A stretch of DNA of 64,000 bases from Undaria pinnatifida (lineage: Eukaryota > Sar > Phaeophyceae > Laminariales > Alariaceae). This document shows positions 1 to 11,639 of the stretch, piece by piece (the stretch's first letter is position 1; each line of letters starts with the position of its first letter). A program made the position numbers and the translations under genes. The stretch covers positions 14,407,665-14,471,664 of the forward strand of contig JABAKD010000013.1 in NCBI GenBank assembly GCA_012845835.1, written 5' to 3'. The notes beneath the pieces are model-generated. The model saw nothing but the letters and a program-made list of their open reading frames with translations. It searched no databases and was not told the DNA's origin.

Positions 1-510
1 AACGACGCTCTGCCGTACGACAAAAACATGTCCGGCTTGTCCTTGACCCCCGCCGTCATGCTGATGGCGCCACTTCCATATCCGCCCAAGGCTCCGTTAG
101 CGGCAACTTCGCGTCGTCGAACAGGCGGAGGGTCTCCAGGCATGACGCCATCACTACGTCAAGTGTGGTGGCTATCGTTCGCTCGGTCACGCCGTTATGC
201 TCCGGAGAGCCGACGGGCGTGTGCTCGCGGCGGACCCCAAGGCGACCGAGCGGGCCCACGAATCCAGGATTGACGAGCTCCGCGCCGTTGTCCGAGCGGG
301 TGCATCGCACGTGAGACGAGGACGCGTGAGCAACCCATCGTCCAGGAAACGAGCAATAATCACCGGCACGTCAGTCTTGCGCTCGAAGAAGTATGACTAG
401 CTCAACTGCGAGTAGTCGTCCACCACCATCATGAGGTACTCCGCACCGCTCGCCCACGTGGACCTCTTGCCCGGCAGGTCCACAAACAGACGATCCAAAG
501 GTGTCGCAGA
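1..510 (-). pseudogene. copia integrase core fragment (old element)
   Basis: Minus-strand reading gives a Ty1/copia integrase catalytic core. A segment around 361-510 contains VDLPGK and VVDDYSQ (first catalytic Asp), and 56-310 contains RSDNGAEL (second Asp) and SPEHNGVTERT (Glu region). The reading is broken: an in-frame TAG follows VVDDYSQLS, the second Asp block is in another frame, and a further frame change near 56 leads to a stretch ending near the window edge. Integrase inserts retrotransposon cDNA, but this copy cannot be functional. It belongs with the pre-integrase and gag pieces that follow on the same strand up to 2,661 and from 8,825. The rest of pol lies outside the window. Confidence 0.8.
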
Positions 511-551
511 ATGGCAATCCGTCCTCCACGGAACAGCCATTATTCTCCCCT

Positions 552-887
552 TCATCTCAGAACACCCAAATCACACAACAAATTCCCCATAAACCTTAAC
601 ACGCACTTGGCGAGCAGTCTCGCGGCAAGTGTCGGCGTGGGAGTGGGCAAGAGGGCGACGTGTAGATCGTTAGTATCGATCCGCGGCAATTCGCCCGGTG
701 CTTGTACCGTGGCAGCGACAGTTAAATCATGCCTAATCCTAGTAACGTTGATACGCAACCCAGATTTGCCGCGGGGGAAAGTCGAATGGCCACCCAACAG
801 GTGTACTCCAGCAGCATTCATCATTGCGCAACACCTAGGCATCACATAGGGAAAACAGGTGAAACCACGCTTCCGGTATGTAAGCAA
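552..887 (-). pseudogene. copia pre-integrase region (old element)
   Basis: Minus-strand open stretch of about 110 codons. It has the look of the copia segment just before integrase: NAAGVHLLGGH, FPRGKSG, then PGELPRIDTNDLHVAL and a Leu/Cys-rich end. It lies directly upstream, in sense, of the integrase fragment at 1-510, which is the normal copia order. The zinc-binding His/Cys pattern is poorly preserved. Inferred to be a decayed part of the same old copia. Assignment rests on position as much as on sequence. Confidence 0.55.
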
Positions 888-1403
888 TGCTAGTTAAACT
901 CACATCCAAGTCCCCGTCAGCGCTGTGCATCCTTCATGGGCAGCTTACCAAAATACTTAATATCTAGCGCGACCTCATGTCGTCTACCATCGACTTACTC
1001 TTACCTATGGGTAGGACGTGCACTCAAACATGCAGAGGATCTCAGGTGACACGGTAAGTCGCACAGGTAACGATTACCCACCATTCTCCTTCGTCAACAC
1101 CATAAACACCATAGACACCAGACCCCAAAATATAGTCACAAGCAGCATTGTCTTGCTGCGCAACCTGCGCGGAGAGGATACGGGTGTCGAATGTAGCCGC
1201 ATAGCTGCCGTTATTGACCAGTTCCGGCGGAGAAGTCTGAAAGGTTGCAGGCGGGGAAGCTCCGGTCGAAGTACACTAACCACAGCCATCGGTCGACTCC
1301 TGCCGCCAGCCACCGCCCTAGTGCGGCAAAAACGAAGGAGCAACAGTAACAGCACCGCCGTAGAGAGCATATGATGGGGGATCACAAGCGGGCGTAGGGG
1401 GTA
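888..1403 (-). other. degenerate stretch at the expected copia protease position
   Basis: In a copia element the protease would lie here, between gag and the pre-integrase region. Minus-strand frames hold only short broken pieces and I see no convincing D-S/T-G motif. I call it a decayed internal part of the old copia by position only. Confidence 0.3.
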
Positions 1404-2661
1404 TCATGACGTTGGCATGGACGGGGGAAACGGACACTCTGCGTCATAGTGCCCTGGCCGGTTGCAACGGTGACGCAGCCCCTTTTTTCGGCGAGCCCTT
1501 GGCCTATCCCTCGGTGGCTGACCCCAGCCTTTCGCAGCGCCTGCGGGTGCCTGAGGCAAGTCACGTGGTGGTGACTCATTAGGGATCAAGCCATATGGGC
1601 TGTTTGCCCCTAGATCCAAACGGCTGGGGGTCTGTGCTATACCAATAGTACCGACCGGTGGGGGCGTCGCAGCGCCGCTTTTGGCCGGTGCTGCCACTTA
1701 GGATAGGCTCACCATGCTGGTTACCAAAATACTGCTGCTGCTGCTGCTGTGGCTATCGCTGCTGCTGCCGGTACGTTTGCTGTTGCTATAACTGCTTCTG
1801 GCGCTGCTGTGGCTTCTGCTGCTGCTCGTCCTTGTTCCGCTCACCTCTCCTGCTCTCCTCCCACCTCTTCCACTACTACCGCCGTCAGCCCCGGCGCCCT
1901 TGGGTTGGGCACCCCCGACGTACAAGGCGTGGTGGTCTACCTGCATCCACATCGCCCGCTTCATCATGTCCTTTTCCACTTTATCTACCAGGTGGGCATC
2001 GCGAATGATCTGATCGATGTCAGAACGGGGAATGACGGGACGAGAAGTAATTGAATAATTCTTCTGGATGATGTACAGAGATGAGAACTATATACGATAT
2101 GTTGTTTGATCTCCTCAACATTCTTTCCGCACTCTAACATGACTATCTCAGCCGCCGCCTTGTCAACCCTACCAAGATAGTCGAACGAGTCTTCTCCCTC
2201 TACCTATGATATGGATGATGTCGAACTCTCTCTGCAGCCTGTGCCTTGCTGTTATCGTCTTAGGAATGTAGGGGTCATCTAATTCCTTCCATGCACCGCT
2301 CGGTGACATGGCGTTTGGCATTCTAAATTCGACAATGGGATACCTCGCCATCGACTCCATCAGCAGACCGTACACCTGTTTATCATCAGTCTCCTGCTCA
2401 GAATGCTTGCTCCTGAATTCCCCGTCTGAGACGTTGATGTCTCCCTCCATGGGGTTATCAGTCTCCTTCAGTGCGTGCAGATTGTCTAGGGCAGAGAGGC
2501 AAGCAAGAGTTTGGTTTTTCCACATCCCACAACTTGTCTTGCTATGCTTTCACACCATTAATATCAAACTTGGAGGGCGGGAGTTGGTCAACCCGTTGAG
2601 TGCTAAAAAGGGCGTTCTTGGTTGCCCCCTCGGCTCTGATGTTGGCATGGAAGCTGCTGAC
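1404..2661 (-). pseudogene. copia Gag fragment with zinc knuckle (old element)
   Basis: Minus-strand Gag of the old copia in at least three frames. From 2,661 downward: a piece with VDQLPPSKFDINGVKA then a stop and QDKLWDV, an open frame at 2,525-2,169 with LACLSALDNLHALKETDNP and SPSGAWKELDDPYIPKT (the UBN2-type Gag pattern), then 1,979-1,698 starting VEKDMMKRA and running into a Ser/Arg-rich linker. The 1,697-1,404 frame ends in a zinc-knuckle remnant, RCNRPGHYDAEC, in which the first Cys is Arg. Gag would form the virus-like particle. The reading stops exactly where the inserted copia at 2,662-8,824 begins and resumes at 8,825. Confidence 0.8.
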
Positions 2662-3089
2662 TGTTGGTAAATCCGTGACTTCTGGAGAAAGGGATATTGT
2701 GTTAATGGGATCTTGGTCTGGAGAGACAGGTCGGGAAGTGGAGTGAACGAGTGGAGCGAGCACAAAGGCTGCAAGCTCCCACGCCGCTTCGGAAAGATGC
2801 ACACAATCGGACCAATGCGACGTACTGATCACGGCAATGAGCCGTTAATCCGACCTCTAGCAACAATACGGGAGTATTCTACCTGACAATTGTCCGATGT
2901 ACCATACATACTCCTACGGTTCGATGTATAACCCTTAGGTGTGCACAATCTACCGAACTACCGCAGCACCACAAATAGTATTCCTATGTGCTAGCTCGGC
3001 AACCTCAGATCGACAGTTCTGCTATTCAAATCATCCAATCAGATGTTCTACCGCAAGTCATTCGACACACACGGCCACTATCACGAACA
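2662..3089 (-). repeat. 3' LTR of nested copia
   Basis: 428 bp, nearly collinear with 8,399-8,824. In sense it starts TGTTCGTGATAGTGG at 3,089 and ends TTTACCAACA at 2,662. Confidence 0.93.
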
Positions 3090-3097
3090 CCCTCCCT
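3090..3097 (-). other. polypurine tract of nested copia
   Basis: In sense the eight bases AGGGAGGG abut the 3' LTR start. This is the expected place for the polypurine tract that primes plus-strand DNA synthesis. The preceding bases are C-rich, so the tract is short. Confidence 0.55.
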
Positions 3098-3159
3098 GGG
3101 GGCTGTTGCATCTACCAGACCAAAAATATATATCAAAGAAAAAAAACAAATACGACTCA

Positions 3160-4748
3160 GACTTTTACTTCTCATCCCTCTAGCCAAGTGCAAAGTCGCG
3201 GTGAACGTCAAAACGATCTCTCGGCAGAGCCTTCGTGAAGATGTTCGCATGCTGGTTTTCGCTGGGAACAAGCGTGACCTCGATCACACCCTCCTCGGTC
3301 AAATTCCTAAGAAAGTGGTGCCTCACGTCGATGTGCTTACTCCTACTCGAGCTAAGGGGATTCTATGCAAGCGCAATCGCTCCTTCGTTGTCCTCAAGGA
3401 CGTTGATTTTATGAGGCTTCCTACTAGGCCTCAGGAACTGAAGCATTCCGTTCACAAACAAAGCTTCCTTCACACCATCGCCCATCGCAAGATACCCTGC
3501 TTCAGAAGTCGACTGTGAAACGCATTTCTGCGTTCTAGAAATCCAAACCACAAGCATCGCAGTCACAAACACCATCGCCCCCGAAACTGATCTACGGGGA
3601 GTGGCCTTACTCGCAAAGTCGGCATCTACGTACACCAACGTGCCTACGTCTACCGAACTGTCCTGCTTGAACTACAGAGTTAGATGCGCCGTTTTCAGAA
3701 GATAATTCAGGATCTTTCGGGCTGCCTTCCAGTCGCTTCTCTTTGGCTCGTGAGAGCGCCTCGCCACAGCCCGCCCAGCGCTCGAGATGTCGGGCCTCGT
3801 CTGGCTGGCGATCCACATCAGGCTCCCCACCATCTCTCGGAACGGCACATCTTCTGCCCCCTCATCCTCCTTCAAGGACCTGTTATCGTTGGCAAGGGAG
3901 GCAGGGATCGAGCTGGTGCGACAAATATTGAATCTCTTGAGAACGCTCCTGATGTCACTCTCTTGAGAAATCTCAATCGGGCCAGCCTCGCGGTCGCGAA
4001 TAAATTCGCAACCAAGAAAGAACTTGACCTCACCCAAATTCTTCGTAGGAAGAGAGTCACCTAGTGCTTCCACAACCACCTCAGCCAGACTCTTAGTTCC
4101 TGCATACAGAATATCATCCACGTGAATTGCGACCATCTCCACCACCTCGTCTCCCATCATGAAACGCAGGACACAGGGGTCAGACATAGACTGCTCGAAA
4201 TCAGCCCTCTTCAGGTCCGACACTAGCCTCTTGTAGAATGTTCTAGATGCCTGCTTCAATCCGTACAAACTCTTGTTCAAACGGATAACCTTTCCTGACA
4301 TCGCACCGCAGCCAGGAGGCAACTTCATGACCATCTCGTGATCCAATTCCGACTGAACAAACGCTTGCTCAATATCCCAGTGGAGTAAATTCCAAGTTGT
4401 ACTTGCACGCCAACGCTACTAACAATCACTGAGATGCAGCATATGCGGTAGGCGAGAAAGTGCCAAGATAGTCCACACCATACTTCTGCTTGAAGCCCTT
4501 TACAAGCCTAGCCTTGGCCTTTACTATCTCTTCCCTGTTTCGTCTGCTTTCCATTTGAAAACCCACCTAGCATCAATCAAATTACAGCCTACTGGGACCT
4601 TTACTGATATCGTGAACGTTCCTGCTCTTATCAAGCCTTCAATTTCGGCAGACCTGGCTACCTCCCAAATCTTGGCGTACTTTGATTGCTGGGCTTCTTG
4701 ATAGCTACCAGGCTCTGACTCAACATTCTGAAGCAGTTCTTTCGGCAA
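3160..4748 (-). pseudogene. copia reverse transcriptase-RNase H (nested element)
   Basis: C-terminal pol of the nested copia. The 4,748-4,524 frame has DARWVFKWKADETGK, the usual start of copia RT. The 4,346-3,672 frame (224 codons) has LNKSLYGLKQASRTFYKRL and the catalytic box IHVDDILYAG at about residues 74-83, where copia normally has YVDD, then GEVKFFLGCEF and MVGSLMWIASQTRPDI. After a stop, RNase H continues in the same frame (3,638-3,363) with YVDADFAS (first Asp) and SQSTSEAGYLA, then HIDVRHHFLRN and ANIFTKALPR to about 3,230. The 4,347-4,523 stretch has stops and a frame change. It copied element RNA into DNA, and is now inactive. Confidence 0.9.
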
Positions 4749-4813
4749 TTCGATTTCGTCACCTGCTCTCTCCTCCGCTCAAGTACATATACTATCTCTG
4801 ATGCGGAGATGGG

Positions 4814-5622
4814 TCATAGGGTGGCCACAAGGCTGGGTACGCTCTGCTGGTTAACTGCACGGGTTTGCGCGCGAGTTATGCCGTCTCTTACTTCATTATT
4901 CTCACGCGCAGGAGTATTAAAGTCAGCAAGCTCAGCGACATGCCGCGGGCGACGAGCGGCTGGAGGGGGTGCCTCCGCCTTCACTGGCCCTCCCGACCCC
5001 ATCGACTCTACATCATCATGCCCTCCCGGCCCAATCGACTCTACCTCATCACCCCCTCCCGGATTCCCCATCTCTACCTCCCCTGCCTCCTGCCCTCCCT
5101 GCCCCTCCCCACCATTCTCAGGCGCTGGAGAAGACACAGAGGGAGCTGCTCTGTCAGAAGAATTGTTCACGGGCGAATACGGTTCCGAGGGGAAGGTGGA
5201 ACAGAGGAGGATTGGCCTAAACTGCCTTTATCAACACTGACAACCTCATCGATTCCTGCACCAGAAGCCGTTACGCCACGTCTTAAAAGAGTGTGGGCAA
5301 CTCCTCTCCCAACAATCGGCCATACCTCGGCTTCTACATCGTCGTCACTTTCCTCCCCTCCCTCCTCTGCGACCTCTATCGGCAAGGAAGGTTGCAGTGG
5401 AGAAAGCTGTGACAGCAACACCTCCCACGTCACATTTCTCGTTTCCTGAATAGTCCCAGCCGTCGTAAGTACTCCATGACAATTACGTTGGTGGTCTCTC
5501 GAAAGGCCGACATAAAAGCAACTCTCACCCTTCGGTAACATCTTCGACGGTCGCTGCCACCTGCAGTACGCCGGTTTCAAAAATGGATACGGTCTAGCAG
5601 GACGAGGTTCTCCATACCACAT
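4814..5622 (-). pseudogene. copia integrase C-terminal and linker region (nested element)
   Basis: Region between the integrase core and RT, in two frames. The 5,622-5,167 part contains PKGESCFYVGLSRDHQRNCHGVL and TRNVTWEVLL, the small domain that follows the copia integrase core. The 5,170-4,814 part is a low-complexity Gly/Pro/Glu-rich linker (GGHDDVESMGSGG) ending before the RT start. Linkers of this kind are normal between copia integrase and RT. The frame change near 5,167 breaks the polyprotein. Confidence 0.72.
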
Positions 5623-5631
5623 CTCATACGG

Positions 5632-6440
5632 TCACGTAGAGTCACGGTTAGCAGAACATGCGGTGTGGTTCATTGCTTCGCAAGCCCAGTGCATAGCTTC
5701 AGCCCAGAGTTTGTCAGTCTTAGGTAACTGCACATGCCCAAAAAGAACTTTCGCCTGAATTCGAGCCGCCATCGCGGCCTCCTCAATCAATCCCAACCCA
5801 CGCTCTGCAACACCATTACATTGCGGACTATACGCCGGAGTGAACTCTTGTTTGATCAAAATCTCATTGCACACAGATGCGACTTCTCCCCCAAAAATCT
5901 CCCCTCCATTGTCAGATCTAACAATCTCAACCAATGATGGAATCGCATCAGCACGCACACTCGCCAGAAAACTTCGGAAAGCACTGCCAGCGTCTGATTT
6001 ATTTATCAGGAAATAGACCCATGCACGCCTTGCGAAGTCGTCCTTCACAATCATGGGGTGATGTTTACCCCCTACGACGCAACGTCCTTCCTCCCTCCCA
6101 GGTCAACAAAAACTCCTCCCAACTTTTTATCTGATCTACGTTTAGTTTCATGAGAAATTCCTTTTCTAACAGCCTTTGACATTGAACATCCCGTACAAGC
6201 ATGCACGTCACCAACCAACTCGGTACCTAGTCGCTTTGCAGTTGTACGAAGCAATCCCTCGTGCAAATGAGCATAAATTTTGTGGAACTCGTTCACATTC
6301 ATCGTGGTTGCATGCTTGGGGTTTGGGGGAGTGAGGGCAGCCAACACCGTACCAATAGAGTCTTCTCCTCGACGATACGCAGTCCCAATCAGCATGCCAT
6401 CGAAGTTCTGAAAAGTGACTTGTCCTTGAAAAGCAGTCAT
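5632..6440 (-). pseudogene. copia integrase (nested element)
   Basis: Two frames. 6,440-6,072 holds the pre-integrase zinc region: NEFHKIYAHLHEGLL followed by CTGCSMSKAVRK, giving the H-x-H-C-x2-C pattern. 6,054-5,632 holds the catalytic core: IVKDDFARRAWVYFL (first Asp region), EIVRSDNGGEI (second Asp) and SPQCNGVAERGLGLIEE (Glu), then LWAEAMHWACEAMNHTA. The core ends in a TGA, after which the next segment continues in the same frame. Integrase joined the cDNA to the host genome. The frameshift near 6,060 disables it. Confidence 0.9.
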
Positions 6441-6904
6441 AACACCATCAGGACCACCAAGACCATTCCATGACTCGCCATAAAAAAATCTGCGCTCGGA
6501 GAAAAGAGGTTGTATCCCAGGTTGGGGGAGAACAACACGTTCATCAGCTCTACTGAAAACTCGCTGGCAGCAGTCGCAAACACCAACGCCAGTGTTTCAG
6601 AGAATTCTATCTCACAAGACACGCCACCAATCCCGTTAACGTTATTCTGGCAAGGCTTCAAATCCTTCATGCAAACGAGAGGATCTGTCATGTGAAAAGC
6701 AGTGCCCGTGTCCGCATACAAATCCTCGAAATACTTAGACCTGTCAACAGCGTTCATAATCATATCCTTGTTGACAGCGCTCAAACTCAGATCATCTCGT
6801 GATGTTAGCAGACACTTCAAACCACAAACATCATACATCATCCTGCCCATCTCTTCACATGCCTGCACAGTCACATCATTCCGGCGTGCTAGCAGACACT
6901 CCAA
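6437..6904 (-). pseudogene. copia aspartic protease region (nested element)
   Basis: An open frame of 155 codons with YADTGTAFHMTDPLV, the D-T-G catalytic motif of a retropepsin, and later FSPNLGYNLFSPSA, matching the conserved NLLS segment of copia. It lies between the gag zinc knuckle and the integrase zinc domain, as expected. A stop at about 6,962 separates it from gag in the same frame, and a frameshift at about 6,440 separates it from integrase. Confidence 0.85.
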
Positions 6905-6961
6905 ATAAGAAACGTCAGACTTCTCACCGCTCTCATCCTCGTCGGCCTTGGATTTCTCAGT

Positions 6962-8310
6962 CTATGTGGGATGAGCGATTGTGCGAGCCAGGTAGTCCTT
7001 CCTCAAGTGACCCTTCTCCCCACACTTGAAACACTTCCCTTGAAAAGTCCTTTTTTTGGACGAATCAGACTCGGAGCTAGACTTCGGCTTGTTGTTGTGC
7101 TTATTGGTACTCTTCCTCGACACCAGAACAACACTATTGTGCTTCTTCGGATCACCCTGTGCCTGCAAGTCTAGGTAACGCTCTCGCACTTTAGTCTCGA
7201 TTAACGATGGATCATTCGGACAGAACACTACAAGAGTCTCACGCAAAGTCTTGTACTCGTGCGACAGCCCTCCAAGCATCAGGTTTCACACCTCCCTGTT
7301 ATCTTTCTTGATTTCAAGCATTTGCAGAACGCCAAGCGTCTCTCTCATGCATGCAAAGAAGGTTGCGGGATTTTTGATCGAACGCATGCGCAGTTACTTC
7401 AGTTTCTCCTCCTGCACACGAATCTGACTCTGGCTCAACGGCAGAAAATAATCCCTTAGCACACGAAACGCCTTGCTGGGGGAACCAGCGTGCCTAGCCA
7501 TGGTTTTCAGACTATCCTGCTTCAAGCAGTCAAACAAAAACCACCAAGCCATCTCCGCCTGACGAATCACACCCACATTGAAACCCTTCTCTATCCAGGG
7601 GGTCAAGTCAAAACCAATGTCTGCAATCGGAACCTCCATCTCGGAAACAAACGCATCACACAGGTTGTTGTGTCGGGCACTCAGCAGAAAGTTCTGCGAC
7701 CATGAGGGGTACGACACGTCGCTGCCGTCCAAACCAGGAGCTTTGGGAACTTTAAAAGGACCCCTACCCAACTTCTCTCCTGTGTCAGTAATGTCAGCCC
7801 CAGGAATCAGTGTGTTTCCACTAGCGACGTTTTCCCACCACTCACTCGACAGAGAAGGAGCGGGCAGAACAGCGGACTGGCTACCTACAGCAGCCCTACC
7901 GACAGTCCCGTGAATCGAACCAAAGCTTATTGCAGGAACAGAGGAACGATTTTCAGCAGATACATGTGGTTTCAAGCGTGAGCTAACACTCTTACTCCCA
8001 ACCCGCATGGTGGACACGCCAAAGCCTTGGGCAACGCCGCCCATACTTCCCGCGGCCTCGCCGGTGGCACCCGATTGGTGCGCACCAGCCTCTAGTCCGG
8101 TGTCTCTAGGTGCAACACGCTCAGAACCAAGGACTCCACTTCATTACCTTGCTGCATCTCAACGAGCGACTTAAGTAGATCTTGCTGAGATGACACTAAA
8201 GCCGCAAGCTCAGACAACCGTGTCTCCAAGGAACCCATCCTCTCACCAACCTCCTGCGATCCATCCTGAGATAGGTTTCCCGCAGGATTCTCGTTCCCCA
8301 ATTCAGTCAT
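6962..8310 (-). pseudogene. copia Gag (nested element)
   Basis: The Gag reading begins at the ATG at 8,310 with a short acidic N-terminus and a predicted coiled coil (SLETRLSELAALVSSQQDLLKSL). It shifts frame near 8,100 and continues 8,044-7,394 with SYPSWSQNFLLSARHNNLCDAF (the usual Gag core). TAA at 7,394 and TGA near 7,286 interrupt it before 7,279-6,962, which has LGGLSHEYKTLRETL and the zinc knuckle CFKCGEKGHLRKDY, whose last Cys is Tyr. Gag would package element RNA. At least one frameshift and two internal stops make it non-functional. The start lies 89 bp downstream of the 5' LTR. Confidence 0.88.
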
Positions 8311-8398
8311 GATGAGGCAGGGTGATCAAGCCTTCCTCGACAGACCAGTCGAGCAAGTACAGGGGGACGAAGCAGCAGCCAACTGATGCGCTATAGCG

Positions 8399-8824
8399 TG
8401 TTGGTAAATCCGTGACTTCTGGAGAAAGAGATATTGTATTAATGAGACCTTGGTCTGGAGAGATAGGTCGGGAAGTGGAGTGAACGAGTGGAGCGAGCAC
8501 AAAGGCTAGAGCTCCCACGCCACTTCGGAAAGATGCACACAATCGGACCAATGCGACGTACCGATCACGGCAATAAGCCGTTAATCCGACCTTAAACAAC
8601 AATACGGGAGTATTCTGCCTGACATTTGTCCGATGTACCATACATACTCCTGCGGGCCAATGTATAACCCTTAGATGTGTACAATCTACCGAACTACCGC
8701 AGCACCACAAAGAGATTCCTATGTGCTAGCTCGACAACCTCAGATCGACAGTTCCGCTATTCAAATCATCCAATCAGATGTTCTACCGCAACCCCGTCGA
8801 TACTCACGGCCACTATCACGAACA
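8399..8824 (-). repeat. 5' LTR of nested copia
   Basis: 426 bp, collinear with 2,662-3,089. The sense sequence starts at 8,824. The bases following its 3' end (CGCTATAGCGCATCAG) do not resemble the common initiator-Met primer site, so the priming tRNA is unknown. Confidence 0.93.
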
Positions 8825-9020
8825 TGACGACCTCACACCAGCTTCCTTCCCGCTCGACTCACCACTAGCCTCGACTATCAAAGCGATTCTCTCTTCGCGG
8901 GCGGCCATTGCCCTTGTAGCCCTTTTCAGGACCGTGAGTTCTTCCAGCAATACTGCTGTCTCGTCGCTTCTTCATCGAATTGAGAGCCCCCGTGCTCTGC
9001 ACCCATGGTTCGAAAATCCT
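8825..9020 (-). pseudogene. N-terminal Gag piece of the old copia
   Basis: Minus-strand reading across the insertion site from 1,404-2,661. An ATG near 9,007 opens MGAEHGGSQFDEEATRQQ, then with a frame change LLEELTVLKRATRAMAAREE, a coiled-coil start typical of copia Gag. It ends at the TGAC duplication next to the nested element. Removing the insert and one TGAC would join this piece to the gag remnant ending at 2,661. Confidence 0.7.
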
Positions 9021-10055
9021 TAACCCCCCGGGGCTGATGAAAAACCAATGCCCTAGCGTGCGAGATCGTTTCGGTACCTTACGATGTCGCGTTGGTAAAC
9101 ACCTTCAAAGCGTCTTGGATGAAAGGATGCGGGACAACACAGATTTGATGATATTCACACAAACTCATGTATATACTATCGAACTATCGCGTGAGGCAAG
9201 GATTACAGCATGTCAAAGCATCATAAGCCATCAAGTCGCCCGCGATCTTATAACGCTCATTCTCCTGCAGGAACACACTCATACCTCCACTGCAAGAATC
9301 CCTCATCAAGTATGGCAACCCTAATCTCCGATGGAACATCTCCGTCATGAACCAGAGGACAACCATCATCCTTTGGACCTCGTGCCGTCGCCTTTCTTCT
9401 CACCCACATTGACCCCGTTGCTGTTTCCGTGGGTGCGATGCTTTTGGCCCCTGCTAGTCGAGAGCAACCATGCCTGGCGTACGCGCCCACGAACCAATCC
9501 TCGGCCTCATCGCAGCGGCAGCGACAAGGCTCTTCGTTTATTAAATATCAATGTTTACATAACCGCATCTAAGGCTAGACGCGAAACGAAATTTTCTGAG
9601 TGAACTCGCTCACGCATACCGTAAAGAAAAGCGAGTACTCGTAGTCCGTGCCGCGTCGTTGTTTCATTAGGCATACAACACGCGACAAAGAGAGGTGCAA
9701 ACGTGCGAGTACGGCGGCCAGCTTCGTGGTTTAGGTCGGTTGGGGCCCAACTAGTTCCGCAATACGTTGCGAGAGTGATACGTACATTGCTGTTCACAAA
9801 AAAATATACTGACGCTTCCAACTGCTTGATTCTCATTCGCTCCCCAAAACTTTTCCATCACAGAAGGCGAAAACGGGTACACTGTCTACAAAAAATGTTT
9901 TTAAGCTGGCAGAAGACTCACCAGGTCGATGTCGCTTAGTACAAGCCACTTACGTTCTTAGCAGAGCCCTTGGCTTGATGCCATCTTGGGTGTCGGTACA
10001 GTAGTGATCCCTCAATGTTCTGCCGTGCCTCTAAAATCGCTTGGCACAGATGGGA
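9021..10055. other. unassigned stretch, possibly 5' end of old copia
   Basis: The 5' LTR of the old copia should lie here but I cannot delimit it because no second copy is in the window. A minus-strand frame at 9,490-9,257 (77 codons, with VAILDEGFLQWRYECVP) looks protein-like but matches nothing I recognise. Confidence 0.25.
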
Positions 10056-10059
10056 ACAA

Positions 10060-11000
10060 CTAGAGGAGATGATTAATCAGCAATCAGCAGCAAGGAGCAC
10101 GTCGAGTACGAAGCAACACAAACTTATTTGTCAGTTACGTACCAACACGACCGCTTGCACCTAACCGGCAAACGACCACAGCAACGGAGTCAGGGACCAC
10201 AGCAACAACAAAGCACACCGCCTATATTTCTCCAAAGAGTCTTCTCGGAAGAAAAAAAAACAAAAAACGATGCGATACCGGGACGAGTGCATGCCACTCA
10301 CTGGTTTCTTCCGTGGATACTGTCTACTTACTACGACCTTCGCGTGGCGCAGCTTAACAACAGGAGGAGGAACGATAATTTTCCCCTTTAATTGTTGTCG
10401 AAAATGTATTCCCTGTTTTTTGGTACACCCTCCCCCCATGCCATAAAATATGTCACGGAAAAAAAGCATGTTGTGTATATCAAGGCGTCGCTGCGTGTGG
10501 TCTTACTCGTACGTACCTATATCACTTGCACGAGAGTACAAACATGTCGATTTGCCCGAACTTGTATAATACCACCCTCGAGACCCCGGGGACGCAGCCA
10601 CTCGCAATGCTGCTTTGCGGCTTTTTCTGGGGCAGTAATCGTAATCACTACTACCTCCTCGTTTTAGTCATGCGTCCGCTTGCCACGTCTATATCCATCT
10701 ATGTACGTGTACCTACCGAAATTCAATAAATAAATGCACTACTATGATACCTACCGCAGTACAATGGGGATTTTGTTTTACAGTAATAATTATTATTCGT
10801 TTTGAGACACAATATGACACCAGTTTAGAAGTAATGTTTTGCCATGTTTTATTTCATCAACCTCTCCATACATCAAGATCCGAAAAATATCTAGTTACTG
10901 GAGAGTATCGTTCAAAATACAAACTTTTGCGCGCTTCTCGCTTGTCTCGCTCAGCATCCATTTGCGTTTACGTCGAGGTGCTGAACGGATTGACCAGCAA
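10060..11000 (+). repeat. dispersed repeat R1, copy 1
   Basis: About 0.9 kb that recurs at 16,786-17,400 and 25,610-26,580 in the same orientation. It starts near GATGATTAATCAGCAATCAG and includes GGGGACGCAGCCACTCG and CATGCACTAC-type blocks. It has no coding capacity. Possibly a non-autonomous element, whose ends are not established. Confidence 0.75.
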
Positions 11001-11639
11001 CAACAACAGTCAGTAGGCAGCGCAATTGTTGCAACCACACAACAAAGCGTCCGAATCACCACTACGGTAACCTTGATAATCACACCTACCTTTAGACGTG
11101 CATCCACTTCTCGTTTGTGGGGATAAATATACATAGAATTAGGGTGGGATATTTATTATATATACACGGCGGTACGACTCTTTGAAGCGGCGACGAAAAA
11201 GACCGACAAACCATTGTTTCTCGTACTGCGATTTTTAAAGGCGACCACTCCGTTCGTTTGTGTTTATTTTCCATTTTTTATATGTTATGGTCTGATCTGT
11301 TTTGTTGTGTTCTCGTACCCGGTACGCTGGCATTTCACTTGCTTTATACCTTGATTAATTGCGATTGTTTGGTTTACTCTGCCTAACAGTCTGTGACCAC
11401 ATACTACAATTAATAACAACAATAAGTTGTATCTCCCTAGGATGAAGAATCGGCACGGACACTGGGTGTAATGGTGTCGCTGGGTAGGGAACGCCCCCCC
11501 TCGAAGACAACGAACGCTCGAACAAAGGTATATAACCGTGAAATCTGATATCGAAAAGCAACGACACAGCAGTGGTACGACAATAGACCAAACGCTTCGA
11601 GGTGGACCATGAAAAATGTGTGGCGGGGACGAAATAAGA
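11001..11639. other. no gene seen
   Basis: AT-rich intervening DNA. Open frames here are antisense or chance readings. Confidence 0.4.

Larger units (their letters stand above)
2662..8824 (-). mobile_element. copia LTR retrotransposon, nested
   Basis: Two direct LTRs (8,399-8,824 and 2,662-3,089) bound an internal region with the copia order on the minus strand: gag, protease, integrase, reverse transcriptase, RNase H. Each LTR begins TGTTCG and ends CCAACA in the sense direction. The bases TGAC sit immediately outside both ends (2,658-2,661 and 8,825-8,828), a perfect 4-bp target duplication, where 5 bp is usual for copia. Total length is 6,163 bp. I counted about 30 differences between the LTRs by eye, so it is not recent, and every coding domain has stops or frameshifts. 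It interrupts the gag of an older copia in the same orientation. Confidence 0.93.
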
